Positions 9,523 to 17,975 of a DNA stretch of 64,000 nucleotides are shown here, in pieces (positions within the stretch are counted from its first letter, which is position 1; each line of letters starts with the position of its first letter). Below the pieces are notes generated by a model. It saw nothing but the letters and a program-made list of their open reading frames with translations. It was not told the origin of the DNA and did no database searches. The translations under genes were made by a program, and so were the position numbers. Location: contig CAVPDG010000025.1 of NCBI GenBank assembly GCA_963702535.1, forward strand, positions 240,556-304,555. Direction: 5' to 3'. The stretch comes from CAVPDG01 sp963702535 (GTDB lineage Bacteria; Chloroflexota; Anaerolineae; Anaerolineales; UBA4823).

Positions 9523-10130
9523 TGCACGCTCTCCTCGACCAGGTGGCGCACATCCTCTACAATGGCAGAGAACTCAATATCATACGGGTAAGTCAGGCGG
9601 AAATTACCTGTTTTATCGATGGCATAGATGCGTGCGGTGTGATCGACCGCATAATTCCCCGAGCTATCCGGGGCTTGCTTTTGCTGGAAAACGCCATATT
9701 CCTGCCAGACCTGCTCCAGTTCCGAGCGGCTGCTGGTCAGCCCGGTGAATTCCGGGTCGAAGCTCCCCAGGTATAGTTTCAAGCGCTCAGGCGTATCGCG
9801 TTCCGGATCGACGGTGATGAACACGAAGCGAACCGGTGCAGCATCGTCCCCCAGACCCGCCTTGATCTTGTTTGAATTGGGCAAGGGTAGTGGGGCAAAC
9901 GTCCGGGCAGTTGGTATAACCAAACGCCAGTAAGACAACCTTGCCGCGTTGATCACTCAGGCTGAATGGCTTGCCATCCTGATCGCCGAGCTGAATTTCC
10001 GGAGCCAAAACAGGGGTTTCAAGCAAGGAACCGTGGTACGTGTAAGGTTGCGCTAGCAATCGCCACCCCACCAGCGCCAACAGCAGTAGAACTACCCCCC
10101 CACCCCGTACACCAAACCTTTGGATTTCAT
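9519..10130 (-). CDS. SCO1/SenC copper chaperone (frame breaks)
   Basis: SCO-family thioredoxin-fold protein that delivers copper to CuA. It has an N-terminal helix (VVLLLLALVGWRLL), the metal-binding pair in NCPDVCPTT, and the distal His in YAVDHTARIYAI. Two frame breaks are visible. One is at about 9870, between LAQFKQ and IKAGLGDD. The other lies in a 7-C run (10095-10101): one more base would join a natural start at 10130 (MKSKGLVYGV) to the helix. As given, the helix is in frame with the subunit III tail, which I regard as an artefact of that homopolymer rather than a real fusion. Confidence 0.82.
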
Positions 10131-10149
10131 TTTCGAACCATTCTTTCCA

Positions 10150-10245
10150 GAAGCGGGTGAAGCTCCCAACCCTCCCCGAGCCAACGCCGCCCCGCTTCGG
10201 AGTGGAGGGATGGGAGCCCACCTGAATTTCTGCTATAAAGAGGGG
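10150..10245. other. GC-rich spacer between ctaE and sco1
   Basis: This stretch is rich in CCCTCCCC- and GGGAGGG-type blocks around a CCGCTTCGGAG core. It translates as a low-complexity peptide (HPSTPKRGGVGSG) that fits neither subunit III nor SCO. It looks like a small palindromic intergenic element or spacer that only appears coding because nearby indels leave the frame open. Confidence 0.4.
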
Positions 10246-10814
10246 CTTACCTATCAAGTACAGTGCGGGGTAAAAGAAGATCCATACGACATCGACAAAA
10301 TGCCAGTAGATCGCCGCAGCCTCGACCGCCCACATGCGCTCCGGAGAGTACAGACCCTTCCGCCCATTGCGATAAACGATCGCCAGGAAAATCACGCCGG
10401 TGAGGACATGAAAGGCATGAAAACCGGTCATGGTAAAGAAAATCGATGCAGCCGCGCCATCCGATGGGGAGAACGGCACAATCTGCCACTCCACCCCCAC
10501 CACGCCGATCAGGAAGACAACGCCCAGAATCAGGGTGATCAAAACGCCGCGGCAGGTAACCCTTGCGATCGCCGTAAGCCATCGCCGTCTCGGCGCGGTT
10601 CATAAAGAAGCTGCTCGCCAGCAGGACAACCGTGATCACCAGACCGAGGATCTGGTTCAGCTCCGGTCGGGTGTAAAATCCCAGCAAGAAAAAGCGGGAC
10701 ACGAACAGCCCGGCAAAGACAAACGCGTCGGACAGGATGAAGAGCCACAAACCCAGGCGGTTGGTGGCAAGCTTTGCGGCGATATTCCGGAAGTGTAGTA
10801 ACGGTTGTAGTCAT
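10240..10814 (-). CDS. ctaE: Cytochrome c oxidase subunit III (two frame breaks)
   Basis: Heme-copper oxidase subunit III, a polytopic membrane protein. It begins at the ATG at 10814, sharing a base with the ctaF stop codon. Landmarks are NRLGLWLFILSDAFVFAGLF, FYTRPELNQILGLVI, SSFFMNRAETAMAYGD, GFHAFHVLTGVIFLAIV and YWHFVDVVWIFFYPALYLIG, which together give the usual C-terminal helices. Frame breaks occur near 10755-10770 (before LATNRLG) and near 10540-10560 (after AYGDRKG). A TAA in a neighbouring frame just after YLIG suggests the true end is at about 10246. Confidence 0.85.
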
Positions 10815-11047
10815 TAATGTTCCTCCTCATCGCCTTTGAAAAGGCGTGGCAGGTGCATGTAATCACGCACGACGAAGAAAGCTTTCACCAGAGAAATAGC
10901 CATCAAAATAAACCACCAGGTGACAGCCACAGCGCCGACAAAGAATTCTCCGATGGTCAACGCCAGCAGCAGAACGAAAACCGCAAAGCCGATCTGCCAG
11001 GCTGCTTTTTTCTTGGCGTCCAGGGTTGGATCGATTTGTCCTTCCAT
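10814..11047 (-). CDS. ctaF: Cytochrome c oxidase subunit IV, small membrane subunit
   Basis: A 77-residue protein with two membrane helices separated by a short loop (IGFAVFVLLLALTIGEFF and WWFILMAISLVKAFFVV), ending in RDYMHLPRLF and an acidic tail. This matches the small bacterial subunit IV family (COX4_pro type). The start at 11047 has a GGAGAG ribosome site. Its stop overlaps the ctaE start (TAATG). Confidence 0.85.
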   Translation of the reverse strand: MEGQIDPTLDAKKKAAWQIGFAVFVLLLALTIGEFFVGAVAVTWWFILMAISLVKAFFVVRDYMHLPRLFKGDEEEH

Positions 11048-11072
11048 TATGATCTCTCCACAACGTAAATAA

Positions 11073-12953
11073 TTAATCAGTGGCGGCTGGCGCCTGAGCA
11101 ACGCGTCCAGCAGGATGCAGGTCCACATACGTGGAGCCTTCCAGACCGTAATCGTACGGCTCGCCTACCACAAGCGGGGTTTCCTCGTAGTTATGCGCAG
11201 GAGCGGGCGAGGCGATCTGCCATTCCAACGAGCGCGAGCGCCAGGGATTGGCTACCGCAACCTCGCCCTTCCGGGCGCTGCGGTAGAAGTTGATGACCGC
11301 GATGAGCACGGATGTGCCGATGACAAAGCCGGCGATGGTGACGAGCAGCTGTGCCGTCTGGATCCCCAGTGCGGGGTCGAAATCGGCAATCCGGCGGCGC
11401 ATGCCTAGCAGACCGGTCTCCATCTGCCCCAAAGACTGGACGTAGAAAGCCGGCAGCATCAACCAGAAATGCAGCTTGCCCAGGCGCTCGTTGTACATCC
11501 TGCCGGTCATCTTCGGGAACCAGTAGTAGATCGCCGCGAAGAAGGGGAAGACAAATCCGCCAAACAGAGTTGCGTGGAAGTGACCGACGATCCAGTAAGT
11601 ATCCTGCAGGTGCAGATCAGTAGCCACCACACCGTTGGGTGGACCGCTCAAGCCACCCAGGAGGAAGATCGAGATTGCCCCCAGGACAAAGAGCATGGGC
11701 GTCTCGAAAGAGAGCTTGCCTTCCCACAGCGTACCAACCCAGCTAAAGAATTTGATCCCGGTCGGCACAGCCACCAGCAGGGTGGAGTACATGAAGGGCA
11801 CGCGCAGGTAAGGCGCCATGCCGGATGTGAACATGTGGTGCGCCCATACCAGGAAGCCGACCAGGGCAATACCGAACGAGGAGAGCGCCACCCACTTATA
11901 ACCAAACAACGGCTTGCGGGCGAACACCGGTAACAGCTCGCTGATAACCCCCAGACCCGTCAGGACAAACACATACACTGCCGGGTGCGAATAAAACCAG
12001 AACAGGTGCTGGAAGAGGATCGGATTGCCGCCGCCGGCTGGCTCGAAGAAAGACATGCCCATCAAACGCTCGAACATCACCATCTGGAACGACAGACCGA
12101 TGAACTGCGTCGCCGTCAGACCGATGATAGCGGTAGCAAAAGCCGTCCAGACAAAGATCGGCATGCGGAAGTAGTTCATTCCGGGGGCGCGCATGCGCAC
12201 GATCGTGGTGATGATGTTCAGCGAGCCCAGGATCGACGAGATACCCACAAAATATACCCCCAGGAAGAACATATCCATACCGATCGGTCCCTGGGTGCTC
12301 AAAGGCGGATACCCCGTCCAACCCGTCTCGACGCCTCCAAACGCCCAAACAGCGGTTAGCAGGATAGCTGCGGGGATATTGATCCAGAATGCAAAAGCGT
12401 TCAGGCGTGGAAAAGCCATGTCGTTGGCGCCGATCATCAGCGGAACCAGATAATTGGACATCGCGCCGACCGCCAACAAAGTCGCTCCGATCATAACAAT
12501 GCCGTGCAGAGTCATGAATGTGTTGTAAGACTTGGTGCCCAGGAACTGCAAGCCGGGGGAGGCAAGCTCAGTGCGGAAGACCAGGGCGTAGGAGCCAGCC
12601 AGCATGAAGAGGATCAGCGCCGTGATCCCGTACTGGATGCCGATCACTTTATGATCGTAGGACACACTCAGGATTTTGGACCAGCCCTTTAAGTTGGGTC
12701 TGGATTCCGGATGATCGGGAGTCTCTTCACCCTTAGCCCACTTGAGCCAATCGTTCATCACTCCGGTGCCCAGCATAAAGCCGGCTACGCCAAAAATTGC
12801 GCCAACCACCCACACGGGCTCGGGCTTCCATGCGGGCATACCCATAAGGACGCGCACCAACATGGCAAAAACGATGCCGACCAGGGCGCCGGCGATCATA
12901 CCACCCAGGCCGCGCACAAAGCTCAATGAAAAGAAACCTGTTTTTTGATTCAT
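11073..12953 (-). CDS. ctaD: Cytochrome c oxidase subunit I, A2 type
   Basis: A 626-residue heme-copper oxidase catalytic subunit. It carries heme a/a3 and CuB ligands in the usual order, including WAHHMFTSGM (CuB His pair) and HFHATLFGG. The proton-channel motif is YSHPAVYV rather than the HPEVY form; this marks the A2 subfamily known from Thermus and Rhodothermus caa3 enzymes. An extra N-terminal hairpin of two helices (GLGGMIAGALVGIVFAMLV and WVVGAIFGVAGFML) precedes the 12-helix core. It lies 10 nt after ctaC and is unbroken. Confidence 0.95.
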   Translation of the reverse strand: MNQKTGFFSLSFVRGLGGMIAGALVGIVFAMLVRVLMGMPAWKPEPVWVVGAIFGVAGFMLGTGVMNDWLKWAKGEETPDHPESRPNLKGWSKILSVSYDHKVIGIQYGITALILFMLAGSYALVFRTELASPGLQFLGTKSYNTFMTLHGIVMIGATLLAVGAMSNYLVPLMIGANDMAFPRLNAFAFWINIPAAILLTAVWAFGGVETGWTGYPPLSTQGPIGMDMFFLGVYFVGISSILGSLNIITTIVRMRAPGMNYFRMPIFVWTAFATAIIGLTATQFIGLSFQMVMFERLMGMSFFEPAGGGNPILFQHLFWFYSHPAVYVFVLTGLGVISELLPVFARKPLFGYKWVALSSFGIALVGFLVWAHHMFTSGMAPYLRVPFMYSTLLVAVPTGIKFFSWVGTLWEGKLSFETPMLFVLGAISIFLLGGLSGPPNGVVATDLHLQDTYWIVGHFHATLFGGFVFPFFAAIYYWFPKMTGRMYNERLGKLHFWLMLPAFYVQSLGQMETGLLGMRRRIADFDPALGIQTAQLLVTIAGFVIGTSVLIAVINFYRSARKGEVAVANPWRSRSLEWQIASPAPAHNYEETPLVVGEPYDYGLEGSTYVDLHPAGRVAQAPAATD

Positions 12954-12963
12954 CAGTGATCTC

Positions 12964-13972
12964 CTACTTCAAGCTCTTAATCAGCGCAATCAAGTCCTGG
13001 ATCTGCTGATCGGTAAGCGTGCTTCCGATGCCGGCGGGCATGATGTTCTGGTAACCCTCCACGATCCTGGCGCCCGGATTGCGGATCAATTCGATGATGT
13101 AGGCGTCATCGGCGGTAGCCGTAGAGCCGTCCGCAAACCTGACCTCTTCGCCGTATATGCCTTTCCAGCTCGGTCCCACATTTTGCGTGCCATCCAGGCT
13201 GTGGCAGGCGTTACAGCCGAATGTTTCATACCACTTGGCGGCGCGCTCAAGCGGATCTGCGGAGAGACCGGCCTCCTGGGCAGCCCAGGCGTCGAAATCT
13301 GCCGAAGCCATGACGATCACCGGTGCTTCCATGTAAGTATGGTCCAACCCACACAACTCAGCGCAGCGCAGCGTGTAATTGCCGATCTTGTTTGGCGTCA
13401 CGCGCAAATCGCGCACAAATTCTTTACCGCCGGGTAAGGCATCCTGTTTTACGCGAAACTCGGGCACCCAGAACGAGTGGATCACATCTAATGACGAGAG
13501 ACGCAAGAGCGCCTGGCGGTCGACCGGCATGCGCAGCTCGTTGGTCTGAATACCCAGCTCTGGATATTCGAAGCGCCATGACCACTGCGAGCCGATGACG
13601 TTGATCTCTAGCGCACCGGGATCGACGCGCATCGTCTCTGCAAGCGCCTGCGACCCCAGGTATGCAAAACCCAGAACCATTGCCAGCGGGATCGCCGTCC
13701 AGATGATCTCCAGACGCTGGTTGCCCTCAATATGCCTGGCATCCGTAGTATCACCCTTTTTGCGCCGGAAGACAAAAATACTGTACAACATAAAAACCAC
13801 GATCAAAGAAAAAGAGGAAGGCGATCACCGTGAATTCCAGACCAAACATCCGGTCAATCGGATTAGCCTGGAGGGCAGCAGCAGTAGGTAGAAGGTCGAC
13901 CTGCTGCAAGCCGAGGAGCAACAAAGCGGTTACCAGGATCACGAGGATGCCAACGACGATAAAATGTTTCAT
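12964..13972 (-). CDS. ctaC: Cytochrome c oxidase subunit II with cytochrome c domain (frame break)
   Basis: Subunit II of a caa3-type oxidase. From the ATG at 13972 (ribosome site AGGAGA) it has a signal-like helix, a membrane hairpin (VFMLYSIFVF and IWTAIPLAMVLGFAYLG), the CuA cupredoxin domain with CAELCGLDHTYM (Cys-x3-Cys-x3-His-x2-Met), then a fused class I cytochrome c domain with GCNACH and a likely axial Met in NIMPAG. One frame break lies at about 13800, between FTVIAFLFF and LIVVFMLYS. The fused heme domain lets it accept electrons directly from soluble cytochrome c or another donor. Confidence 0.92.
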
Positions 13973-13973
13973 A

Positions 13974-14383
13974 TTACTTCTCCTGTTCGATTCGGGCGCT
14001 TTCTGGAGCTCATCCACATCCGCCACAGGCCAGTCTTCCAGCCAGTCGTCTATCCGGGCTGCCGCCAGGGTGCGGCGATCATACACCTGGGCATGCTGAG
14101 GATCAGACAGTGAAAGCAGCACAACCCTGAGCTTTCTCTCACCCTCAAAGAAACGAGCCAGAGCTTCTTCCCGGTTGAGCAGCCTGTCATCGTAGTCCAC
14201 AACCACCAGGTCGGGATGGTGCTTCTCCAGGGCTTGCATCGCTTCTTCAATGCTGGAGACAACCCCGATGACTTCTACACTCCTCTGGCGCGCCTCCAGC
14301 AGGCTCCGCAAACCCTGCCCAAACAGAGGGTGGCTCGAAGCGATCAACACACGCTGGGGTCTAACTTTAGAGGGCAACGCCAT
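13974..14383 (-). CDS. Atypical receiver-like protein at the head of the oxidase operon
   Basis: About 135 residues with a CheY-like fold pattern (RVLIASSHPLFGQGLRSLL, then DLVVVDYDD). The N-terminal acidic pair of receivers is replaced by Ser-Ser, and the conserved Lys near the fifth strand is not evident, so phosphorylation chemistry is doubtful. It has no output domain. It is in frame with ctaC as given; a TAA at 13974-13976 in a neighbouring frame gives a more natural end (APESARIEQEK), so I expect a one-base error. It is likely the first gene of the oxidase operon and may sense or regulate it. Confidence 0.6.
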
Positions 14384-14486
14384 ACCGGAAAATCACCTGT
14401 TTATAGGAATGCAAGTGTAATATAACCAATCAGGTAGCAATTGTCATCCACCAGCGCGTTTCAAAAAGAGGGATAGTTAAGTAACA

Positions 14487-14516
14487 CGGAGGGGTGATTT
14501 TTCAATCACCCCTCCG
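14487..14516. terminator. Strong hairpin between two-component and oxidase genes
   Basis: A perfect 13-bp stem (CGGAGGGGTGATT and its complement) with a 4-nt loop lies between the narL-like regulator (ending 14541) and the oxidase operon start. On the minus strand it follows the regulator gene, so it is a probable terminator for the kinase-regulator operon. Confidence 0.7.
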
Positions 14517-14540
14517 CGGGTCAGCGCGCATGGCTTGGGG

Positions 14541-15188
14541 CTAAAGGTCCTGCCCGATCATCCCCAATTGGACCGCTTTGCTCACAGCTTCAGCGCGATT
14601 GGAGGCTTCCAATTTTTCAAGGATATGCCTCACGTGGGTTTTTACGGTATTATCAGATATGAAGAGCTCATTTGATATTTGGGCGGTAGTTTTCCCCTGC
14701 GCCAGGCATTTCAGCACTTCCAGCTCGCGGCTGCTCAAGCCGCGGTCGGCTGCGCCCACCTGCTCCAGGCTCACCGCGCGCATCACCTGTCGGGTCACAT
14801 CCGGCGCCAGCACCGATAAACCCGATTGCACGTTACGGATGGCTTTGAAGAGCTCGTCTGGAGTAACATTCTTCAATAAGTATCCATCCGCTCCAGCAGA
14901 AATTGCCCCAAACAGATCTTCATCGTTTTTCGAGATGGTCAACATCAGGATGCGCGCATCACTGCCCTGGCGCAGCTCGGTGACCGTTTCGACGCCGCCC
15001 ATAACCGGCATGTTGACATCCAGCAAGATGACGTCTGGAGAGAGGCGGCGAACCACATCTAACGCTTCTTGCCCGTTGCCCGCCTCGCCAACCACCTGGA
15101 ACTCCGCTGTTCCATTGAGCAGGCTGATTAATCCCGAGCGAAACAAGGCATGGTCGTCCACCACGACAAGACGAATGGGTTTCATCAA
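14541..15188 (-). CDS. NarL/FixJ-family response regulator
   Basis: A 215-residue regulator with a canonical receiver (Asp11, Asp12, phospho-acceptor Asp57 in LLDVNMP, Lys near LLKN) and a C-terminal LuxR-type helix-turn-helix (LSSRELEVLKCLAQGKTTAQ through NTVKTHVRHIL). Its start overlaps the histidine kinase stop (ATGA), so the two are translationally coupled. Its position directly upstream of the oxidase operon makes a redox or respiration-related target plausible but unproven. Confidence 0.93.
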   Translation of the reverse strand: MMKPIRLVVVDDHALFRSGLISLLNGTAEFQVVGEAGNGQEALDVVRRLSPDVILLDVNMPVMGGVETVTELRQGSDARILMLTISKNDEDLFGAISAGADGYLLKNVTPDELFKAIRNVQSGLSVLAPDVTRQVMRAVSLEQVGAADRGLSSRELEVLKCLAQGKTTAQISNELFISDNTVKTHVRHILEKLEASNRAEAVSKAVQLGMIGQDL

Positions 15189-17053
15189 CTACTTTCCTTT
15201 ACAGTGGGCAAACTGACCCTCACGGTCGTGCCTTGTTCGGGGAGGCTTACCACCTGGAAATCCGCTCCGATCAGCTCAGCTCGCTCGTGCATCCCGCGTA
15301 AACCGTGCCGCGACGGACCCGGGATATCTTGCGCGGTGAACCCCAATCCATCGTCGCGCACCTCCAGGATAATCTCACCGCCATACTCCTGGCAGGAGAT
15401 CTGGACCCTGCCGGCCCGGGAATGCTTGCGGATATTACTCAAAGCCTCCTGCACGATGCGGATCAGTTGCGCATGCACTTCCGGCGGCAAGTCGACGTCG
15501 GCGACCGGCTCCAGCACATGCACAGGGATACCGCTGGTCTCTTCGAATTCGCTTGCGGTCTGCCGCAGCCAGCCGCCCAGACCCTCTTCTGAAGGCAGGA
15601 TGCGCAAGCCATCGATAGCCTGGCGAGCATCCTGGTAGGCGTCTGCCAGGGTATCGTACAGGATATCGACGGTCTGGCTGGCGACCTCGATATCGCCGTC
15701 GCGCAGATACCCCTTCATCTGTGCCACTTTCAGCTTCAGAAAGCCGAGCGTTTGCGCCAACCCATCGTGGATCTCACGCGCCAGGCGAGTGCGCTCTTGG
15801 GCAATGGTCTCGTATTCGATCCGCGCCAGCAGGTTTATATTCTGCAGAACAAGTGAGACCTGCCCAGCAATGATCTGCATTGTGGCGAGCTGGCTCTGGT
15901 TGAACGTGCGCCCCTGCCCACGGGATTCAGCGGTCCTTCGGTTTGCCACCAGCAGCGCCCCGAGCGCAGGCTGGTTCTGCACCAGCAGCGGCGCGGCCAT
16001 CAGGGACACCACCCCAGGCGAGGATGCGGCATCCCCGGCAACGCTGCCCAGTAATACCGGCTCGCGGGATGTCATCACGCTTTGCACGATACCATCCAGC
16101 AGGTGCTGCGCCTTGTCGGGCAGATCCCCTTGTTGCAGGGTGGTTAGCGGTTTACCCGCCTCCTGGTCCCATACCGTGACGCGCGCATAATCGGCGTCCA
16201 GGGTTTCATGCAGGTTATCCAGCAAGTCGGACAACAATCCGTTCAGATCGGCTCGCTCGCGCGCCGATTGCAGCGTTCGCAACGTGGTCATGGCGCGTTG
16301 CCGCATGCGCACACCCTCCAAAGCCAGCGATGCCTCGTCGACCAGCGTGCGTAAGAATGTCTGGCTCTCCCGGTCGAGGCTTGCCGGAGCAGGGATATAC
16401 AGGTTGAGCACACCAAAATCCTGCTCACCGCGCCGCAAGGGCAAGCAATACATTCCAGATGCATCCAGGTAAGAGCCCTTCAGCAAGGGACAACTCACCG
16501 TGAGCTGTTCATGGCTCTGACAGGTAGCGCATTGCTGGCGGATGGCGGGCGAGGCAAGGTATTCCACCCATGCCTGCGCGACAGGGAAAGGCATCTCCCC
16601 CATGCTTACCGCGGCTTGGGGCTGGGAGCGCTCATCCAGCGGCACGTATGAAGCGCCTTTCGCCTTTAGCAGCTCCAGCGCGCTATGCAGCACCAGGTCG
16701 ACCACCTCGGACTCGTCTTTGGCATCTGTGAAGAGCTGGCTGATGCGAAAGAGGGCTGCCTGGCGCTGGTAAGCCTGGGCTAACTGCTCATGAGCGCGTT
16801 CCAACTCGTCCCTGAGCTCGGCGCCTGCCTGGCTGGAGCGCCGCCACTGCTCCAAAGCAGCATAGGTGACGCCCGCGAAGAGGCACAAGACCAAGATATC
16901 CAGTGCGATCCAGATCTCCCTGGAGCTCCGGGTAAGCCAGGTAGCTTCTATTGCTTCGTAGAGAATAATCAGAAGCAGCGCCAGCCCAATCAACAGCCAG
17001 CGCGTCCACGAGTGCCTGAGCCATGCGGGATGGCGTTTATCCTTGGAATTCAC
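15185..17053 (-). CDS. NarX/LiaS-like sensor histidine kinase with GAF domains
   Basis: From a likely GTG start at 17053 the protein has two membrane helices (RWLLIGLALLLIILYEAI and IWIALDILVLCLFAGV), a coiled linker and two GAF-like regions. The HisKA_3 dimerisation helix follows, with the phospho-acceptor His in AREIHDGLAQTLG, and the ATPase domain (NIRKHSRA; EVRDDGLGF; HGLRGMHERAELIGA). The upstream open frame to 17230 is Arg/Ser-rich and not kinase-like, so I reject a longer N-terminus. Cys residues in QQCATCQSHEQLTVSCP within the first GAF could bind a metal or cluster. It partners with the overlapping NarL-like regulator. Confidence 0.88.
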   Translation of the reverse strand: MNSKDKRHPAWLRHSWTRWLLIGLALLLIILYEAIEATWLTRSSREIWIALDILVLCLFAGVTYAALEQWRRSSQAGAELRDELERAHEQLAQAYQRQAALFRISQLFTDAKDESEVVDLVLHSALELLKAKGASYVPLDERSQPQAAVSMGEMPFPVAQAWVEYLASPAIRQQCATCQSHEQLTVSCPLLKGSYLDASGMYCLPLRRGEQDFGVLNLYIPAPASLDRESQTFLRTLVDEASLALEGVRMRQRAMTTLRTLQSARERADLNGLLSDLLDNLHETLDADYARVTVWDQEAGKPLTTLQQGDLPDKAQHLLDGIVQSVMTSREPVLLGSVAGDAASSPGVVSLMAAPLLVQNQPALGALLVANRRTAESRGQGRTFNQSQLATMQIIAGQVSLVLQNINLLARIEYETIAQERTRLAREIHDGLAQTLGFLKLKVAQMKGYLRDGDIEVASQTVDILYDTLADAYQDARQAIDGLRILPSEEGLGGWLRQTASEFEETSGIPVHVLEPVADVDLPPEVHAQLIRIVQEALSNIRKHSRAGRVQISCQEYGGEIILEVRDDGLGFTAQDIPGPSRHGLRGMHERAELIGADFQVVSLPEQGTTVRVSLPTVKESS

Positions 17054-17114
17054 GCCCCATATTGTACCGCAAGAGCAGGATAGAATTACGGTCGAGAAAC
17101 GACCTCTTGCTACT

Positions 17115-17579
17115 TTAATCCCCCTGCAACGCCTCCAGCACCTCGGCGCTGTGCTCCGCCGGCTTGACATTCTCGAAGACGCGGGCAATCTTGCCCTGTG
17201 CGTCAATGATGAATGTAGTGCGAAAGACACCGTCGTATTCCCTGCCCATGAACTTTTTTAATCCCCACACCCCGTACTGCTCGCACACCTTGTGATCGAT
17301 GTCCGCCAGCAGAGGGAAGGGCAATGCAAACTTAGCTTTGAACCTGGCATGGGATTTTGGCGTATCTGGGCTGATGCCCAGGATGGTCACACCCGCTTGC
17401 TGGTAAGCGCTGTAGTCGTCACGGAAGTTGCAAGCCTCGGTCGTACAACCGGGGGTATCGTCCTTCGGGTAGAAGTAAAGCACCAGCGCCTGACCGCGAT
17501 AATCAGACAGGCTTCGCGTTGTTTCTGTATCATCCTGCAAGGTGAATTCAGGGGCAGGGACCCCGGCTGAGATCGGCAT
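17115..17579 (-). CDS. bcp: Thiol peroxidase of the BCP/PrxQ type
   Basis: A 154-residue peroxiredoxin. The peroxidatic Cys45 lies in DDTPGCTTEAC, with the resolving Cys50 five residues on, the atypical 2-Cys arrangement of BCP/PrxQ. It reduces peroxides with electrons from thioredoxin. It is full length and unbroken. It stands between a lone receiver gene and the sensor kinase on the same strand. Confidence 0.95.
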   Translation of the reverse strand: MPISAGVPAPEFTLQDDTETTRSLSDYRGQALVLYFYPKDDTPGCTTEACNFRDDYSAYQQAGVTILGISPDTPKSHARFKAKFALPFPLLADIDHKVCEQYGVWGLKKFMGREYDGVFRTTFIIDAQGKIARVFENVKPAEHSAEVLEALQGD

Positions 17580-17596
17580 GGCGTCGCTCCTTTGGG

Positions 17597-17962
17597 CTAG
17601 GCTAACCTGGCAGATTGTAACACACGCTCGAGGGTATCGACGGTGGGTGGCTTGACCAGCACCAGCAAGGCGCCGGTGCGGCGCGCCTTCAGGGCGGTCT
17701 CCGGCTGGTCGTCTGAGGTCACCACCACCACCGGCACATCCCGGAAACGCGGCTCGCGCCGCAAGTAAGCCATGATCTCGAAGCCATCGATACCCGGCAT
17801 ATTGATATCCAGGAAGATAGCATCCGGTGTGCTCTCTTTCAGGGTTAAAATAGCCGCCCGTGGTCCGTATGCAGGGACGGCATCCATCCCCAGGAAAGAC
17901 AGCATCTGGCAGAGCATATCGGCAGTGTGCCGGTTATCATCCACAACCAGTGCGGTAGACAT
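17597..17962 (-). CDS. Single-domain response regulator
   Basis: A 121-residue stand-alone receiver with all key residues: Asp8/Asp9, phospho-acceptor Asp52 in LDINMPGIDG, and Lys in LVKPP. There is no output domain. It lies 13 nt after the moeA-PBP gene and may be read from the same transcript; no kinase partner is adjacent. Confidence 0.9.
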   Translation of the reverse strand: MSTALVVDDNRHTADMLCQMLSFLGMDAVPAYGPRAAILTLKESTPDAIFLDINMPGIDGFEIMAYLRREPRFRDVPVVVVTSDDQPETALKARRTGALLVLVKPPTVDTLERVLQSARLA

Positions 17963-17975
17963 GCGGGACTTCCTC

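Noticed and set aside
9519..10814. Subunit III-SCO1 fusion protein
   Set aside because: The frame is open through a low-complexity spacer, but one extra base in the 7-C run at 10095-10101 gives SCO1 its own start at 10130, and a TAA in a neighbouring frame ends subunit III. An indel artefact is simpler.
12964..14383. Receiver-CtaC fusion
   Set aside because: The frames join only because of likely indels. A ribosome site and ATG for ctaC (13972) and a neighbouring-frame TAA (13974-13976) support two genes.
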